From Lytechinus pictus (taxonomy: Eukaryota; Echinodermata; Echinoidea; Temnopleuroida; Toxopneustidae): a stretch of DNA of 64,000 nucleotides. The translations under genes and the position numbers were made by a program. The stretch is taken from assembly GCF_037042905.1 (NCBI RefSeq), contig NC_087247.1, forward strand, positions 36,163,420 to 36,227,419, written 5' to 3'. Each line of letters starts with the position of its first letter. The first letter of the stretch is position 1. The notes beneath the pieces were generated by a model, which searched no databases, was not told the origin of the DNA, and saw only the letters and a program-made list of their open reading frames with translations. Below, piece by piece: positions 1 through 11,159 of the stretch.

Positions 1-47
1 CTACTTCTTCTTCTTCTTCTACTACTACTACTACTACTATACTTGGG

Positions 48-136
<89 letters not shown>

Positions 137-184
137 GCTACTACTACTACTACTACTTCTTCTTCTACTCTTCTACTACTACTT

Positions 185-216
<32 letters not shown>

Positions 217-240
217 TCTACTACTACTATACTACTACTA
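1..240. repeat. (CTA)n trinucleotide microsatellite
   Basis: Almost pure CTA/TAC repeat with short CTT interruptions, running off the left edge of the window. Frames through it only encode homopolymer-like peptides and are not genes. Confidence 0.97.
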
Positions 241-362
241 CTAATAACATTATTTTTATTATCATTATTATTATCATTATTATTATTGTCATTATTATCA
301 TTATTATTGTTATCATTATTATCATTATTATTATTATCATTGTTATTATTCTTATTATTATC

Positions 363-394
<32 letters not shown>

Positions 395-470
395 CATCAT
401 CATCAACATCATCATCATTATTATTATTATTGTTGTTGATGTTGTTACCATCATTATTATCGGTATCATT
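241..470. repeat. (ATT/ATC)n microsatellite
   Basis: Interspersed ATT, ATC and GTT triplets continue directly from the CTA tract. The long open frames here read as poly-Asn/Asp, poly-Ile/Met or poly-Ser/Leu and follow from the triplet repeat. Confidence 0.95.
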
Positions 471-876
471 ATAAACGTGGGTAATCAGGTATATTATTGC
501 AATCAAAGCGTTTTGATGACCCCCCTCAAAAATATGTATCATCGCTTGTAGCAAGGGAGTGTATCGATCAAGCGAGAAACACAACTGTTTTTAAGAGGGG
601 AATTTTCGTTATTGTTTTACTTAATGGGGCCCTGTTTCAGAAACAATTTCAATAAAAAATGGCTCTTAAGAAAATCAACAACAAAAAATCTATAGGCCTA
701 TATTTTCAACCAATCAGAAACCCATTTTTTTCATTGCTATTATTGTGTCGACTATAATATGCAACTCTTTCTGACTTTCTGTAAAAAAATTGATGAAAAC
801 AATTTCTTTCCATGAACGCCATTATGTTGCATTTGACTGCCACCCCGCCCCCTACCCCATGATATAATGTTTATCC
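471..876. other. Intergenic, nothing recognised
   Basis: AT-rich single-copy-looking sequence. I see no reading frame, splice pair or inverted repeat that I can support. Confidence 0.5.
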
Positions 877-1472
877 TTAAAGGTCAAGTCCTTCTGAGAA
901 AAATGTTGATTTGAATAAATAGAGAAAAATCAAACCAGCATAACGCTGAAAATGTCATCAAAATCGGATGTAAAATAAGAAAGTTATGGCATTTTAAAAT
1001 TTCGCTTATTTTTCACAAAACAGTTATAAGCACAACTCAGTGTCATGCGAATGAGTCAGTCGATGGTGTCCTTCAATCACTATTTCTTTTGTTTTTTATT
1101 GTTTGAATTATACAATATTTTTTTACAGATTTGACAATAAGGACCAACTTGACTGAACCTTTTAGTATTAAACAATGCTAATTCCACATGTTCATGGAGG
1201 AATTAATCGTTGTTTCACTTGACAAAGAGGAGAAAATTAGATTATTTCATATTTCGTATAATAAAATACAAAAGAAATAGTGAGTGGATGACGTCATCAG
1301 TATCCTCATTTGCATCCAGACCACGCAGGATGTGCATATATAACTGTGAAATTAAGCGAAAATTTAAAATGTCATAACTTTCTTATTTTACATCTGATTT
1401 TGATGAAATGTTCAGTGTTATGCTTGTTGGATTTTTCTCTTTTTATTCAAATGAACTTTTTGTTGGGGTGGA
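877..1472 (+). mobile_element. Foldback MITE family A, copy 1
   Basis: The element starts TTAAAGGTCAAGTC. Its first ~140 bp are the reverse complement of its last ~140 bp (for example AAAATAAGAAAGTTATG near 972 against CATAACTTTCTTATTTTA near 1372). The central part matches copies at 18185-18772 (same orientation) and 31189-31774 (inverted). The right end stops at GGGGTGGA and lacks the terminal CTTG-CCTTTAA, so this copy is slightly truncated. It has no coding capacity. Complete copies have TTAA at both tips, which would suit a TTAA-targeting transposase of piggyBac type; that is inference. Confidence 0.85.
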
Positions 1473-3579
1473 TAGTATAGTAATGGTTTGGGACGAACGC
1501 TCAAGTATAGTACCCCCAAAAAATGTTTGCGTGACGGCCTAATGCCTGAAACGCCAATTGCCTCATGCAGTCCCGAAACAAACAACTATACCATAACACT
1601 CAGTGACATAGACCTGACAGAACAACCTAATCAGGTAGGGAGAGCATAGAGGGACATAAAAATCCCACTTTTTGTTATTAATCATAATGTTTTGCTCTTT
1701 TTTTTTTTCATTAAATCAATCAATACACAAATTGAAAACTCGAATCTACATGTTTTACCTTTTTTTCGTATAGGGCCTACATGATATTCATGAATTCAAT
1801 TATTTGACGTCATACATAATAATAATGATAATACATAACATCTATAAGGCGCTTACTACTGGTGTTTCTGAGCGTATACTGTGTTCTGTTTATGGTTTGT
1901 ACTTACAGCTAATGCATCTACTATTAATAACATGATGTTGTATTGCCAAAAAAAAAACATAAACATGACACAAAAGATCGTAACAAACAAAATATACAAT
2001 CAAGTATTATCATCAGCACATTTCTTACACGCACACACACTTTTCCAGTGGAATCTTATTAGTGAGGGCGTTTTGAAAACGATCTGAAACATCTATCTTG
2101 AGTTGCTCACATAGAATAGAAGTTAAAAAAATATATAAAGAAAAGAAATGTGACACTCCCCCCAAAAATATATATAAAAATTGCCATCTGATTGTGATTT
2201 TTTAAAATAATTATGGTCTCCATACTCATTTGGCTCAGCCTCTCACTTTCAAAACCGCTCCGCGGCCCCTGCAGTATAGAAAAAAAAAAGATCGAACTCA
2301 TGATAAATCTTTTAATAACTTTTGCAGGGGAGTGGGTAGATACTTTAATTAAAAATAAAAATAATAACAGATACTATGTATTTTAGAGTGTGCATGACAG
2401 GCTACTGTATTATGTAGGGAAATTATTGGATTACCTTAATCTGGGGTGACTTTGGACACAACAGAGAGGGGAGTTGTTTCGTATATAGTAATGGTGGTGA
2501 TAGTTACATTTAATATATAGCACTTCATTATTGTTGGTTTCTAACATACTCGCACATGCAGGCCTTTTATGTTATGAGGATTATGTAGCAAGTAAAAATT
2601 TTCGCATTTGAATGGTGGACATTTTTATTACATACCTGAAGCCTTTTATGTCATTTTTTTTTTTTTTTTAAAGGGGGGGGGTAAGGGATTTGAATGATTT
2701 TGTGTGCATTAGCACCCCCATCATCACACTGTTTGCAAATAATTGACTAAAAAATGAAGGGGATTGAACATCGCGAGCGCGTATAGATCTGTTTATTGCT
2801 TGTATTCGAACGGTGCAGTAATTTATAAAAATGCACTTGATGATATTAATAGCGCCATCTCATTGGAAGATACGCCATTAGCGGTGGAATATTTTCTGAA
2901 TGTCAAAATCCAAGCCTAGCCCGCGCACCTTAAGAGACTCTCCCTGGTTTGAAACAATTCAATCATATCTTATCTTATAAGGTCACTAAGGAAGAAAAAG
3001 CAAACTCAATAAACATAATGTAAATGGCAAAACATTAATATATATTTTTCCATTGCTTGAATAATTGTAACCACTGTTCATTAGTATTTTTTAAATCTTT
3101 TTATTTATTATCTATTTTTTTAAATCGCCTTTTTGTTTTATGTTCTGTTCATGTTGTAGTGTTTTTTATGTCATACGCTCGCTGATGTAATGTATGAAAA
3201 TGTTATATTTTTGTGTTGCGCTATAGCCCTACCCCGGCGGTGCCGCCAGGGCAACCATGTATATGTAATGGACCGGTTCTAGGACCGGCAGGTAATAAAT
3301 ACTATTTTTCACTTTGATCTAATTGGTCACCATTTTGGCAGGGCTGGGGCTGGGGTAGGCCTACAAGTTAAGACTTTTTAGAACAGAACAATTAATTTAC
3401 GTAACGCACATTTTATCAATTCTGTTTAATTGAAATGCAACGCATGTTTTGTATATTTTCATTGTTTTGTGACAAATCATTAGAGTGCAAAAATAAAAAG
3501 GGACAATTAGGGGCAAACTTTTCAACTATGAACAGGATAAGCGTATACAGAAGGGGGGGGGGCTTGGGGCTCTTGCATT
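1473..3579. other. Intergenic with old repeat debris
   Basis: No gene seen. An (ATA/ATG)n tract followed by a 'tctataaggcgc' stretch near 1818-1855 resembles the tail of the tRNA-derived SINE seen at 58108-58394. Poly-T and poly-G runs lie near 2650-2685. The rest is AT-rich and unassigned. Confidence 0.45.
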
Positions 3580-3587
3580 CCCCCAGC

Positions 3588-4106
3588 CCCGGGGGGGGGG
3601 GGCACTCGACCAAAAAAGTGGTGGGTGTGTGCCGCGGGCGAGACAAAAAACGGGGGCCTTGGAGCGGGCTTATTGTAAAAAGGAGGGTCCTCGGAACGGG
3701 CTTCGGAACTACAAATGTTTGTGAAAACGGGGGTCCTTGGAACGGGTCGCCTGCGTGCGAGTGCGTATGTATCTCTATGGAACGTGCATGCAGCTGGGCT
3801 ACGGCACGACTGCCGGGCGCGCTAGCGCAGAGGCGATGGTTAGACAGCGAGTTGCGGCCGCTTTTCACCAAAATTGCGACCGGAACGGCGTAACGGAAAA
3901 TATGCGAAGCCCTGGAGCGGATTTTTTTTCTTCTTTTTTCTCGAGAAGAAGAAAATGCTATGCTTTGGAGCGGCTTTCTTTGTTCTTTTTCTCAATAAGA
4001 CAAAAATGCTATGCCTCGGAACGGAAATTTGAGTGTAAAAATGGGGGTCCCCTCCGCGGCACATACCCACTATGCATTATATACTGAGTGCCCCCCCCCC
4101 CCCGGG
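3588..4106. mobile_element. G/C-tipped hAT-like MITE (519 bp)
   Basis: The element begins CCC followed by a long G run and ends with a long C run followed by GGG. The subterminal GGCACTC/GAGTGCC is inverted. It is flanked by an exact 8-bp duplication CCCCCAGC (3580-3587 and 4107-4114). The interior is unusually GC-rich for this window, with repeated 'ggaacggg'-like words. An 8-bp TSD is the hallmark of hAT transposition. The open frames inside are not similar to any protein I recognise. Related tips occur at 24991-25485, 37381-37849 and 45426-46000. The flank is C-rich, so the TSD is less decisive here than at the other copies. Confidence 0.75.
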
Positions 4107-4204
4107 CCCCCAGCCCCCCTCCAATTTTACACAACCCGAAGAAAAAAAGGGAAAAGAAATAATAGAAAAGAGAGAAGGGTGGAATAAAATATTGTCTGAA
4201 CATT

Positions 4205-4552
4205 ATGTCAAAATCTAGCACAAAATGGGATTTTCATAATAAAAATGTCGAAAAATTTGCTGGCTCACATTGCTCGCCCACAATTTAAAAAATAAATCTT
4301 GCTAGATACGCCACATAGGCCTATAGCCCCCTCAAATGTTTTGGCTCTATTTTTTCTAATAAAAGAAAGAAAGAAAAATGTCAAAATCTAGCACAACATT
4401 GGATTTTCGTAATAAAAATGTCAAAATTTTAGCTGGCTCACTTCGCTCGCTCACAATTTTTGAGATAAATTTTGCCAGATACGCCACATAGGCTATGATA
4501 GCCCCCTTAAATTTGTTGGCTCTATTTTTCTCTACAAAAAAAAGGAAAGACA
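4205..4552. repeat. Diverged tandem duplication, ~173-bp unit
   Basis: Two adjacent copies begin 'atgtcaaaatctagcaca' at 4205 and 4378. They share 'gctggctcac', 'agatacgccacatagg' and 'ggctctattttt'. No coding potential is seen. Confidence 0.85.
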
Positions 4553-4779
4553 GATGATCTACAGCAGACCGGGCTACTATACAGACAGACGTGCCAGCCA
4601 GCATGCAATGCAGCAACGCTGTTGGGCGCCCTTCGACCGATATCGACGTAGTGTACGATCTCAATCTCTCCCGGTTTTTTGTCTAACAGCTGATAACGTC
4701 GCATACCGTATAGGCCCCCTTAATACTAGATTGTGTACTGCACATGCACTGGGCCTGGGGCAGATTACCTAAATAAAAT

Positions 4780-5150
4780 TGAGTGACAAGCTTCGCGGAA
4801 TGATCTTCTCAGTTCCTTGAAATACCGGTATCATCAGTGATTTTTTCCTGGCACCATATTGTACAACGTGACGAACGTACCGACCTGTGGGCGGCTGTGG
4901 CCTGTGCACGGTCACTTCAGTTCCGCGATCCCGGTACTCGGGGGCGCGGCGAGGGGTTAGGACTTAGGTATACTCGCGGCGAAGCCCCACGCTAGTAGTA
5001 GTACCGTACTGCGTGAGAAGTGTTAAGTTGGCCTGGAGTTTTATCGTGAAGCTGAAGCAGCTGTCCACGAGATTTCTGCAGTTGCGACTGACTCTACTCC
5101 TCGTTTAGCTACTCCAAAGAGAGGAGGAACTGCCACCAAAGATAGCAGAG
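4780..5150 (+). promoter_or_regulatory. Candidate promoter and 5' non-coding exon of TLNRD1
   Basis: This is one of few CpG-rich stretches outside transposons, with a GC-box-like gtgggcgg near 4887. It ends in a strong splice donor, GCAGAG|GTATGTCC, with the exon end at 5150. The segment before the donor (about 5000-5150) has no long frame, which suits a 5' UTR. The next gene on this strand is TLNRD1, about 6 kb downstream, so a 5' UTR exon joined across a repeat-filled intron is plausible. The transcription start cannot be fixed from sequence, and the link to TLNRD1 is inference. Confidence 0.4.
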
Positions 5151-5185
5151 GTATGTCCGTGGTACTGGTACTGGTACTGGTAGGC
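5151..5185. repeat. Short GGTACT tandem repeat
   Basis: Four or so GGTACT units lie immediately after the candidate splice donor at 5151. Confidence 0.85.
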
Positions 5186-5219
5186 CTAATTTTTAGAGAT
5201 TAATTGTCGGTGCTTCAAG

Positions 5220-5683
5220 TAGCCAGGCGGCTTCTAGAGAGTAAAAATAATTTACTAACGTAAGAAAAAAGGTTACTCTCATACGAAGCCAGGCCTTCTA
5301 TCTCATAGACCCACACAGAGCCAGCCAAAACCTGAAACTTTCACCCCCGAGATTTCTACTTTCCTTCTAAAAAAAGATCTAGCTCTAAATCACGTACATG
5401 GGATAAAACTTAATTTCCGACATTTCCTTTTTTTGATGAATTCTTGTTTTAAAAATAACAACGAGAGCGTAGAAATGTCGGAAATTAAGTTTTATCCCAT
5501 GTACGTGATTTAGAGCTAGATCTTTTAGAAGGAAAGTAGAAATCTCGGGGGTGAAAGTTTCAGGTTTTGGCTGGCTCTGTGTGGGTCTATGACTATGAGA
5601 TAGAAGGCCTGGCTTCGTATGAGAGTAACCTTACGACTTTTACGTTAGTAAATGATTTTTACTCTCTAGAAGCCGCCTGGCTA
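5220..5683. mobile_element. 464-bp near-perfect palindromic MITE with 8-bp TSD
   Basis: The arms 5220-5426 and 5472-5683 are inverse copies differing by only a few small indels, around a ~45-bp loop. The tips are TAGCCAGGCGGC and GCCGCCTGGCTA. The exact 8-bp duplication GCTTCAAG flanks it at 5212-5219 and 5684-5691. The 8-bp TSD points to a hAT-type transposase acting in trans. The 93-aa open frame that covers the right arm is explained by the palindrome and is not called as a gene. Such a long, little-decayed hairpin suggests a recent insertion. Confidence 0.93.
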
Positions 5684-5691
5684 GCTTCAAG

Positions 5692-6448
5692 TTCAACTTC
5701 AAGCATTCTATTTCTAATACAAACGAGACAAAATGATGTTATCGAACCTCATGACATCATGTGGGCAAGACTTCCATACCGGTATGTCCCCTTCACTAAA
5801 ATTGAAAAAAAAAATATGGAGGTTTATCAAGAATTATCTAACATATAATTAATTACCTAGCAGTTTTTCTACCTTTGAGTTCTCAACACTAAGTGTCTAC
5901 CGAGGAGACTACTAGGGCGTGAAACAGGCCCAAAACGAACAACAACAACAACAACAATAACATATATCTAAGAGATTTACAAAGGAAAAGTTGGATACAT
6001 ACCAAAATATGGCTTTATTCCGTCAAAATCTTGAGTGTGTGTAAATCCCAATGGCATCGGTTTATTTAGTCAGAAAAATAAATACCCAATACTCTTGGAG
6101 AGTAGACTAGTCGTAATATCGGTTGATAACCGTTATGAAACCCATGGCTTTCAACAATTCCTGCTAGCTCGGTGAGTAAAGCGACAGACTGGAGATGCCT
6201 TGATCAGCAGCGAGAGGTTTGAATCCAAGCTCCAACCGGAAGTAAGAAAAAAAAAAGAAGAAAAAGAGAACGAAAGAAGGGGGTTTTGGAGAAGTATTTT
6301 TTTTTAATTCGTGGAGGGGACATATGGAAGTCTTTCCCTTATGTGTAGGTAGCTGTAGGTATACTTTTTTTTACAATGTCCATTTTGAATGGATTGTGGT
6401 ACATTAGACCCGAGCATGCGCGCAGGAATGAAGTGGTAGAAAACAGAT
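5692..6448. other. Intronic/intergenic stretch with tRNA-like SINE fragment
   Basis: At 6163-6240 a tRNA-like segment is visible: a box A-like 'tagctcggtgag' and a box B-like 'ggtttgaatcc', followed by an A-rich tail near 6245-6270. The acceptor arms do not pair, so this reads as a tRNA-derived SINE head rather than a tRNA gene. The rest is unassigned. Confidence 0.5.
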
Positions 6449-7654
6449 GGTATTCTGAAAACGTTCTTATCTTTTTTTTTATCAAGTTATCTTTTATCTT
6501 TTCTTATTGAGATAAGACGCTGAAATCATTGCAAATCGGATATCGGTATTCTGAAAATCTTAACACGTTCTTATCTCTGTTAGTACTGTAGAACTGCCCC
6601 TATCTTTAATTATATCTTCAAGTAACACGCCAGTTTTTTAGATATTACCAATCAAAATGCACCCTCATTGGCAGTTTAACCAATAGAAGCGTTCCTTTCA
6701 TCAAGAGAATTGGGCGCTGCGCGTACACTAGTTTCTGGCGCATTGCGCGAAATAGGTATCTTATACGCAATTACTGTTTTTATTTATTTCTTGACATGTG
6801 CACAAATGAAAGAAATAAAGTAAAGAAAGAGTAAATAAAGAACAAGCGAAATAAAAATGAACGAAACAAAGAAAGAATAAAAAAAGAAAGTAAGTAAATA
6901 AGAAGGCATAAAAGTGTCCGAAAGCAGAAAAAAAAAGAATGAAAGACAGAACAAACGACCAAACGGAAAGAAAAGAAGAACCCCCAAAAAAGAAAAGGAA
7001 AAGGAAAATGAATAAAAGAAAAAAAATAGAAAAAGAAGGAAGAAATTAAAAAATAAAAAATTAAGGCAAAGAAGAAAGAAAGAAAGAAAAGGGAAAAAGA
7101 AAATGAAGAAATGAAAAAATGAGAAGCAAAAATAAATTAAGATTAAAAAATGAAGGAAAGAAAGAAATATAAAGAAAAAGAAGGAAGAAATAAAAAGATT
7201 AAAAGTGAAGAAAGAAAAAAGAAAGAAAAAGAAAGAAAGAAGAGAAAAAAGGGGAAAGAAATAAAAGCAAAAATAATGACAGACAGAAAGGGATTAGAAA
7301 CAGAGAAGAGAAGGAAAGAATTAAAAAAAAGTAAAGAAAGAAATGAAATAAAATGATAGAAAAAAGAGACGGACAAAATAAAGGGTGGAAGAAAATACTC
7401 GTTACTACCAGTGGCCGTCAATTTTGAGGAAGAAAATGCGGCCATCATGAGATGTGATAACCCACTAGTTATTGTAAATATTATCTTAAATATCGAAAAA
7501 GATAAGAAAGATAAAAGATAAGAACGTTTTCAGAATACCTCTTATCTACATTCTGTTATCAATAGCGCGCTTTGGTATTATGTGCGTGAGTAATAAATTT
7601 ACGCGCTCAGCATAGGATGAAAAGCAAGAAAGATAAGAACGTTTTCAGAAGACC
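6449..7654. mobile_element. TIR element with internal homopurine block (family L)
   Basis: Left tip GGTATTCTGAAAACGTTCTT (6449) is matched in inverse at 7517-7539 (perfect) and again at 7632-7654 (one mismatch). A decayed third copy lies at ~6543. Between the ends is about 600 bp of G/A-only sequence on the + strand (roughly 6790-7380, AAAG, AAGG and AAAT words). The repeated tips suggest either one element with duplicated subterminal repeats or one element inserted into another. Open frames in the purine tract are low-complexity. Confidence 0.7.
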
Positions 7655-8681
7655 GCCCCAGACCTTTTTCATAATTCTTTCATCCGTATTTTTTTTTGTC
7701 TGGCAATATTGGCAATGGCAGGTAAAATGAATTTATCTGGTGAGCCGTAGTCTACATGTACTTAAGTGGATTTCAAATGTGTGTTATACTGGGGCTGGGA
7801 TTAATAAATTTGGCTTTTTTTTGGGCATTATTTCCATATCAACAGAGATTTAAAAATAATTATCCGTTACAGTTTGTGGGTATAGACCTCTATATACGGT
7901 TCATGTAGATTTCTTTTATTTCCAGTATTTGTTGATAATTTTGTTTTCTTTTCTCATTTTCGGCTTCTTTAATGGGGGCTAGGACTCTATTTCTTTTCAT
8001 GTGCAGCAAAGTGGTGAAAAATAAGAGAAACATGTAAGTTAGGCCTACCTACATGTAGGCTGTAAATTAAAGTGTTACTTCTCAAATTAGTCTAATTTAG
8101 CAACTTGGGCTAACATCAATGTGCATTTATCCGCCACTGCTGAGAACTCACAACTTTGGCACCTGAAAAAAATTATCCGTTACAGTTTGTGGGTTTTGCT
8201 TTTGCTTTTTTTTTGTAAAGTCATAAAGGGTCAATATTAATGTGTCAACATTCTGTCTCAATCTTACATGTACATTTACGGAAGATTACTATTGTTGATG
8301 TTGAATATCTTATCAGCCATTTGAATTTTGTGATAATCAAGTGCCCTCTATTATTAATATTTTACAAATCTTTATTTAAAAAGGCCCTTTGAGGCTTTGC
8401 TGCAAATTTAGTAATTGGAATAACATTCATGTACAGCTGCCAGTGGAGGTTGTTTGAACTATGTTTCTCGGGCCTACGTAACGCCTGAGGGGCGTAGCCC
8501 CCCGAAGTAAATGGTTGCATTCATGCCACTGAGGGACTATAGTTTCACCAATCCTCCGATTGAAGGCCATATCTGGTTTATATCCGTCATTGGTATTAAA
8601 TGCAACAGATCTGTAGCCTAGGCATAGGCTATAATTAAAATGAATAACAAAGGAATCCTGATCTACAAGTGAAAAATTATT
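7655..8681. other. Intronic/intergenic, nothing recognised
   Basis: AT-rich sequence. The phrase 'aattatccgttacagtttgtgggt' occurs at about 7858 and 8171, a small dispersed duplicate. No gene seen. Confidence 0.5.
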
Positions 8682-9025
8682 CATAACTTCCTGCAAACAC
8701 TTTTAAGTTTTGCTTTATATATCCATCATAACAAGCACCTTGCTAGATATGATTGATCAGTGCACTGAGCTATACATGCATTGTTATCACCATGGGTTTA
8801 ATTTTAACCCCACCCATCAAGCTGTAGATAGTTTTTGTACTATTTACAAAATTACTACTCGTTTCGGGGTACTATTAACAGCTTTTGATGTCAGATGCTA
8901 GGATTCATGGATTTTTGCCTGATTTTTTGACGTTGGTTCATTGGTTGGAACTAAATAGTCAGATAGGAGGGTGCTTGTTATGATGGATATAAGCAAAACT
9001 TAAAAGTATTTGCAGGAAGTTATTG
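8682..9025. mobile_element. Foldback element, ~58-bp arms
   Basis: The arm at 8682-8739 (ending 'catcataacaagcacc') is inverted at 8970-9025 (starting 'ggtgcttgttatgatgg'). Both contain 'agttttgct' or its complement and 'acttcctgca' or its complement. The interior is non-coding. Confidence 0.75.
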
Positions 9026-9505
9026 GTTGAGCAAAGCAGGTTTTCAAGGACACATGAACAATAGCCTTGGAATTCATGAAAAAAATGAAGTGCACCAAGG
9101 CATTTCTGTGATTTTGAAAGGAGCTGAGTAAAGGAACTGTGTCAATGAATAGCATTTTTTTCTATATTAAAAAGAACACTTTCATTGCTCAAAGTAGAAA
9201 TAGAAAAAAAAATCTTCATATTTGCAAATTAATTGATTTGCTTTTCTTTTCTATATATAAAGATAAATAAAAGGGACAGAAATCTTTTTAGTAAGTGACT
9301 TGATTCATTTTCAATTTTTGAAAAATTTTGTTTTTGTACCTGTGTCTAATAATACATTGAAGTGCCTGGAAATATGATGGTCCTGCACAGTGCACACAAA
9401 GGAGTTGGACCATGTTTTCATTCTTAGGACTGAAAATTTTAGAAGTTATAGGGCTGTAGGCAGGCCTATAATAGGGCATACATGTAGTTTATAACATGCA
9501 TTTTT
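9026..9505. other. Intronic/intergenic, nothing recognised
   Basis: AT-rich, no frame or repeat that I can support. Confidence 0.5.
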
Positions 9506-9551
9506 GTCTCACCTGCATAGCAGAGTGAGACTATAGGCGCCGCTTTTCCGA

Positions 9552-9583
<32 letters not shown>

Positions 9584-10483
9584 GCGGCGTCAACACCAAA
9601 TCTTAACCTAAGGTTAAGTTTTTGAAATGACAGCATAACTTAGAAAATATATGGACCTAGTTCATGAAACTTGGCCATAAGATTAATCAAGTATTACTGA
9701 ACATCCTGCCTGAGTTTCATGTCACATGACCAAGGTCAAAGGTCATTTAGGGTCAATGAACTTAGACCATGTTGGGGGAATCAACATCAAAATCTTAACC
9801 TAAGGTTAAGTTTTTGAAATGTCATCATAACTTAGAAAATATATGGACCTAGTTCATGAAACTTATACATAAGGTTAATCAAGTATTACTGAACATCCTG
9901 CTTGAGTTTAACGTCACATGACCAAGGTCAAAGGTCATTTAGGGTCAATGAACTTTGGCCATGTTGGGGGTATCTGTTGAATTACCATCATAACTTTGAA
10001 AGTTTATGGATCTGATTCATGAAACTTGGACATAATAGTAATCAAGTATCACTGAACATCATGTGCAAGTTTCAGGTCACATGATTAAAGGTCAAAGGTC
10101 ATTTAGGGTCAATGAACTTTGGCAAAGTTGGGGGTATTTGTTGAATTACCGTCATAATTTTGAAAGTGTGTTGGTCTAGTTCATAAAACTTGGACATAAT
10201 AGTAATCAAGTATCACTAAACATCCTGTGCGAGTTTCAGGTCACATGATCAAGGTCAAAGGTCATGTAAGGTCAAAGAACTTTGGCCACGTTGGGGGTAT
10301 TTGTTGAATTGCCATCATATCTCTATAAGTGTATTGGTCTAGTTCATACATGTAAAACGTGGAAATAAGAGTAACCAAGTATCACTGAACATCTTGTGCG
10401 AGTTATAGTAGTTTTCAAAATCAGCACTGCTGCTATATTGAATCGCGTGATGCAGGTGAGACGGCCAGAGGCATTCCACTTGT
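9506..10483 (+). mobile_element. Minisatellite-bearing transposon (family C), copy 1
   Basis: It begins GTCTCACCTGCATAGCAGAG and ends near 'atgcaggtgagac...ttccacttgt', so GTCTCACCTGCAT is inverted near the right end. Just inside the left end is a (CGG)n block (9550-9590). The body is four to five diverged tandem units of ~160-190 bp, each with 'ttcatgaaacttgg', 'atcaagtat.actgaacatcctg' and 'aaggtcaaaggtcat'. No reading frame is seen. Two further copies lie at 15233-17058 and 40126-42048, both carrying later insertions. Confidence 0.85.
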
Positions 10484-10769
10484 TTATATATACATGTAGA
10501 ATCTCTATAAACCAAGCAAACCAATCTCTATAAACCAAGCAAACCAAACCAAGCAATGTCTCATTACTGTTTATGACCATCATTGCCCAATTTTTTACAG
10601 GTACAGTGCATTTTTTGTAAAAACTTGAACAGAAAATGTCAAAATATTGTAGTCTTTATGCTGAATGCAATCCCAAATGCAAACACGTTAGTATTGCAGT
10701 TGTGGATCAGTTAGCAGTCCCCTAGGCTATCACATTGTGTTTAATTCTATTCTATTGATGCCTTTGCAG

Positions 10770-10899
10770 GTCCTTCTTTCATGCCTCTTTGAATTGAATG
10801 TGGGACAACCTTTTACCTCAGCTTGTGACTCATGGATCATAATGGACTCTGCCAGAGTGTGAACCAGTCACTTTGGAAGGGGACACACATCAGAGTAAA
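10770..10899 (+). other. Candidate 5' UTR exon of TLNRD1
   Basis: The segment is bounded by a plausible acceptor (cctttgcag|G) and a donor matching consensus (AAA|GTAAGT at 10900). No frame runs through it. A second acceptor with a T-rich tract (tgcaaatacag) ends at 10985, giving an 85-bp intron just before the coding exon. The splice sites are seen; their use is inferred. Confidence 0.35.
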
Positions 10900-11159
10900 G
10901 TAAGTCCTTTCCATATCTTTTGGGCTTGTCAACAGTAAGGAGGAGATTTTGAATGGTTGGCGATAATTTTTTTCTGCAAATACAGTAGAACTTATATGTG
11001 AATGATGAAGACTGTCGACCAATGTGACTATTGCATCAATCTTCATGTGATATCAGGAAGGAAAGCTTTCAGTCGGATTAGTGGTGGCCCACATGATCAC
11101 TTATCAGAATGCAGTGAATGTGTGAATGTTGGTGCAGCCCAAATTGTAAAGTTTGTATT

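Noticed and set aside
165..584. 139-aa Asn/Asp-rich protein
   Set aside because: Translation of the trinucleotide microsatellite.
3435..4087. Overlapping 116-152 aa frames
   Set aside because: They lie in the GC-rich interior of a MITE and cross its tips.
5567..5848. 93-aa open frame
   Set aside because: It starts inside the right arm of the 464-bp palindrome and has no recognisable motif.
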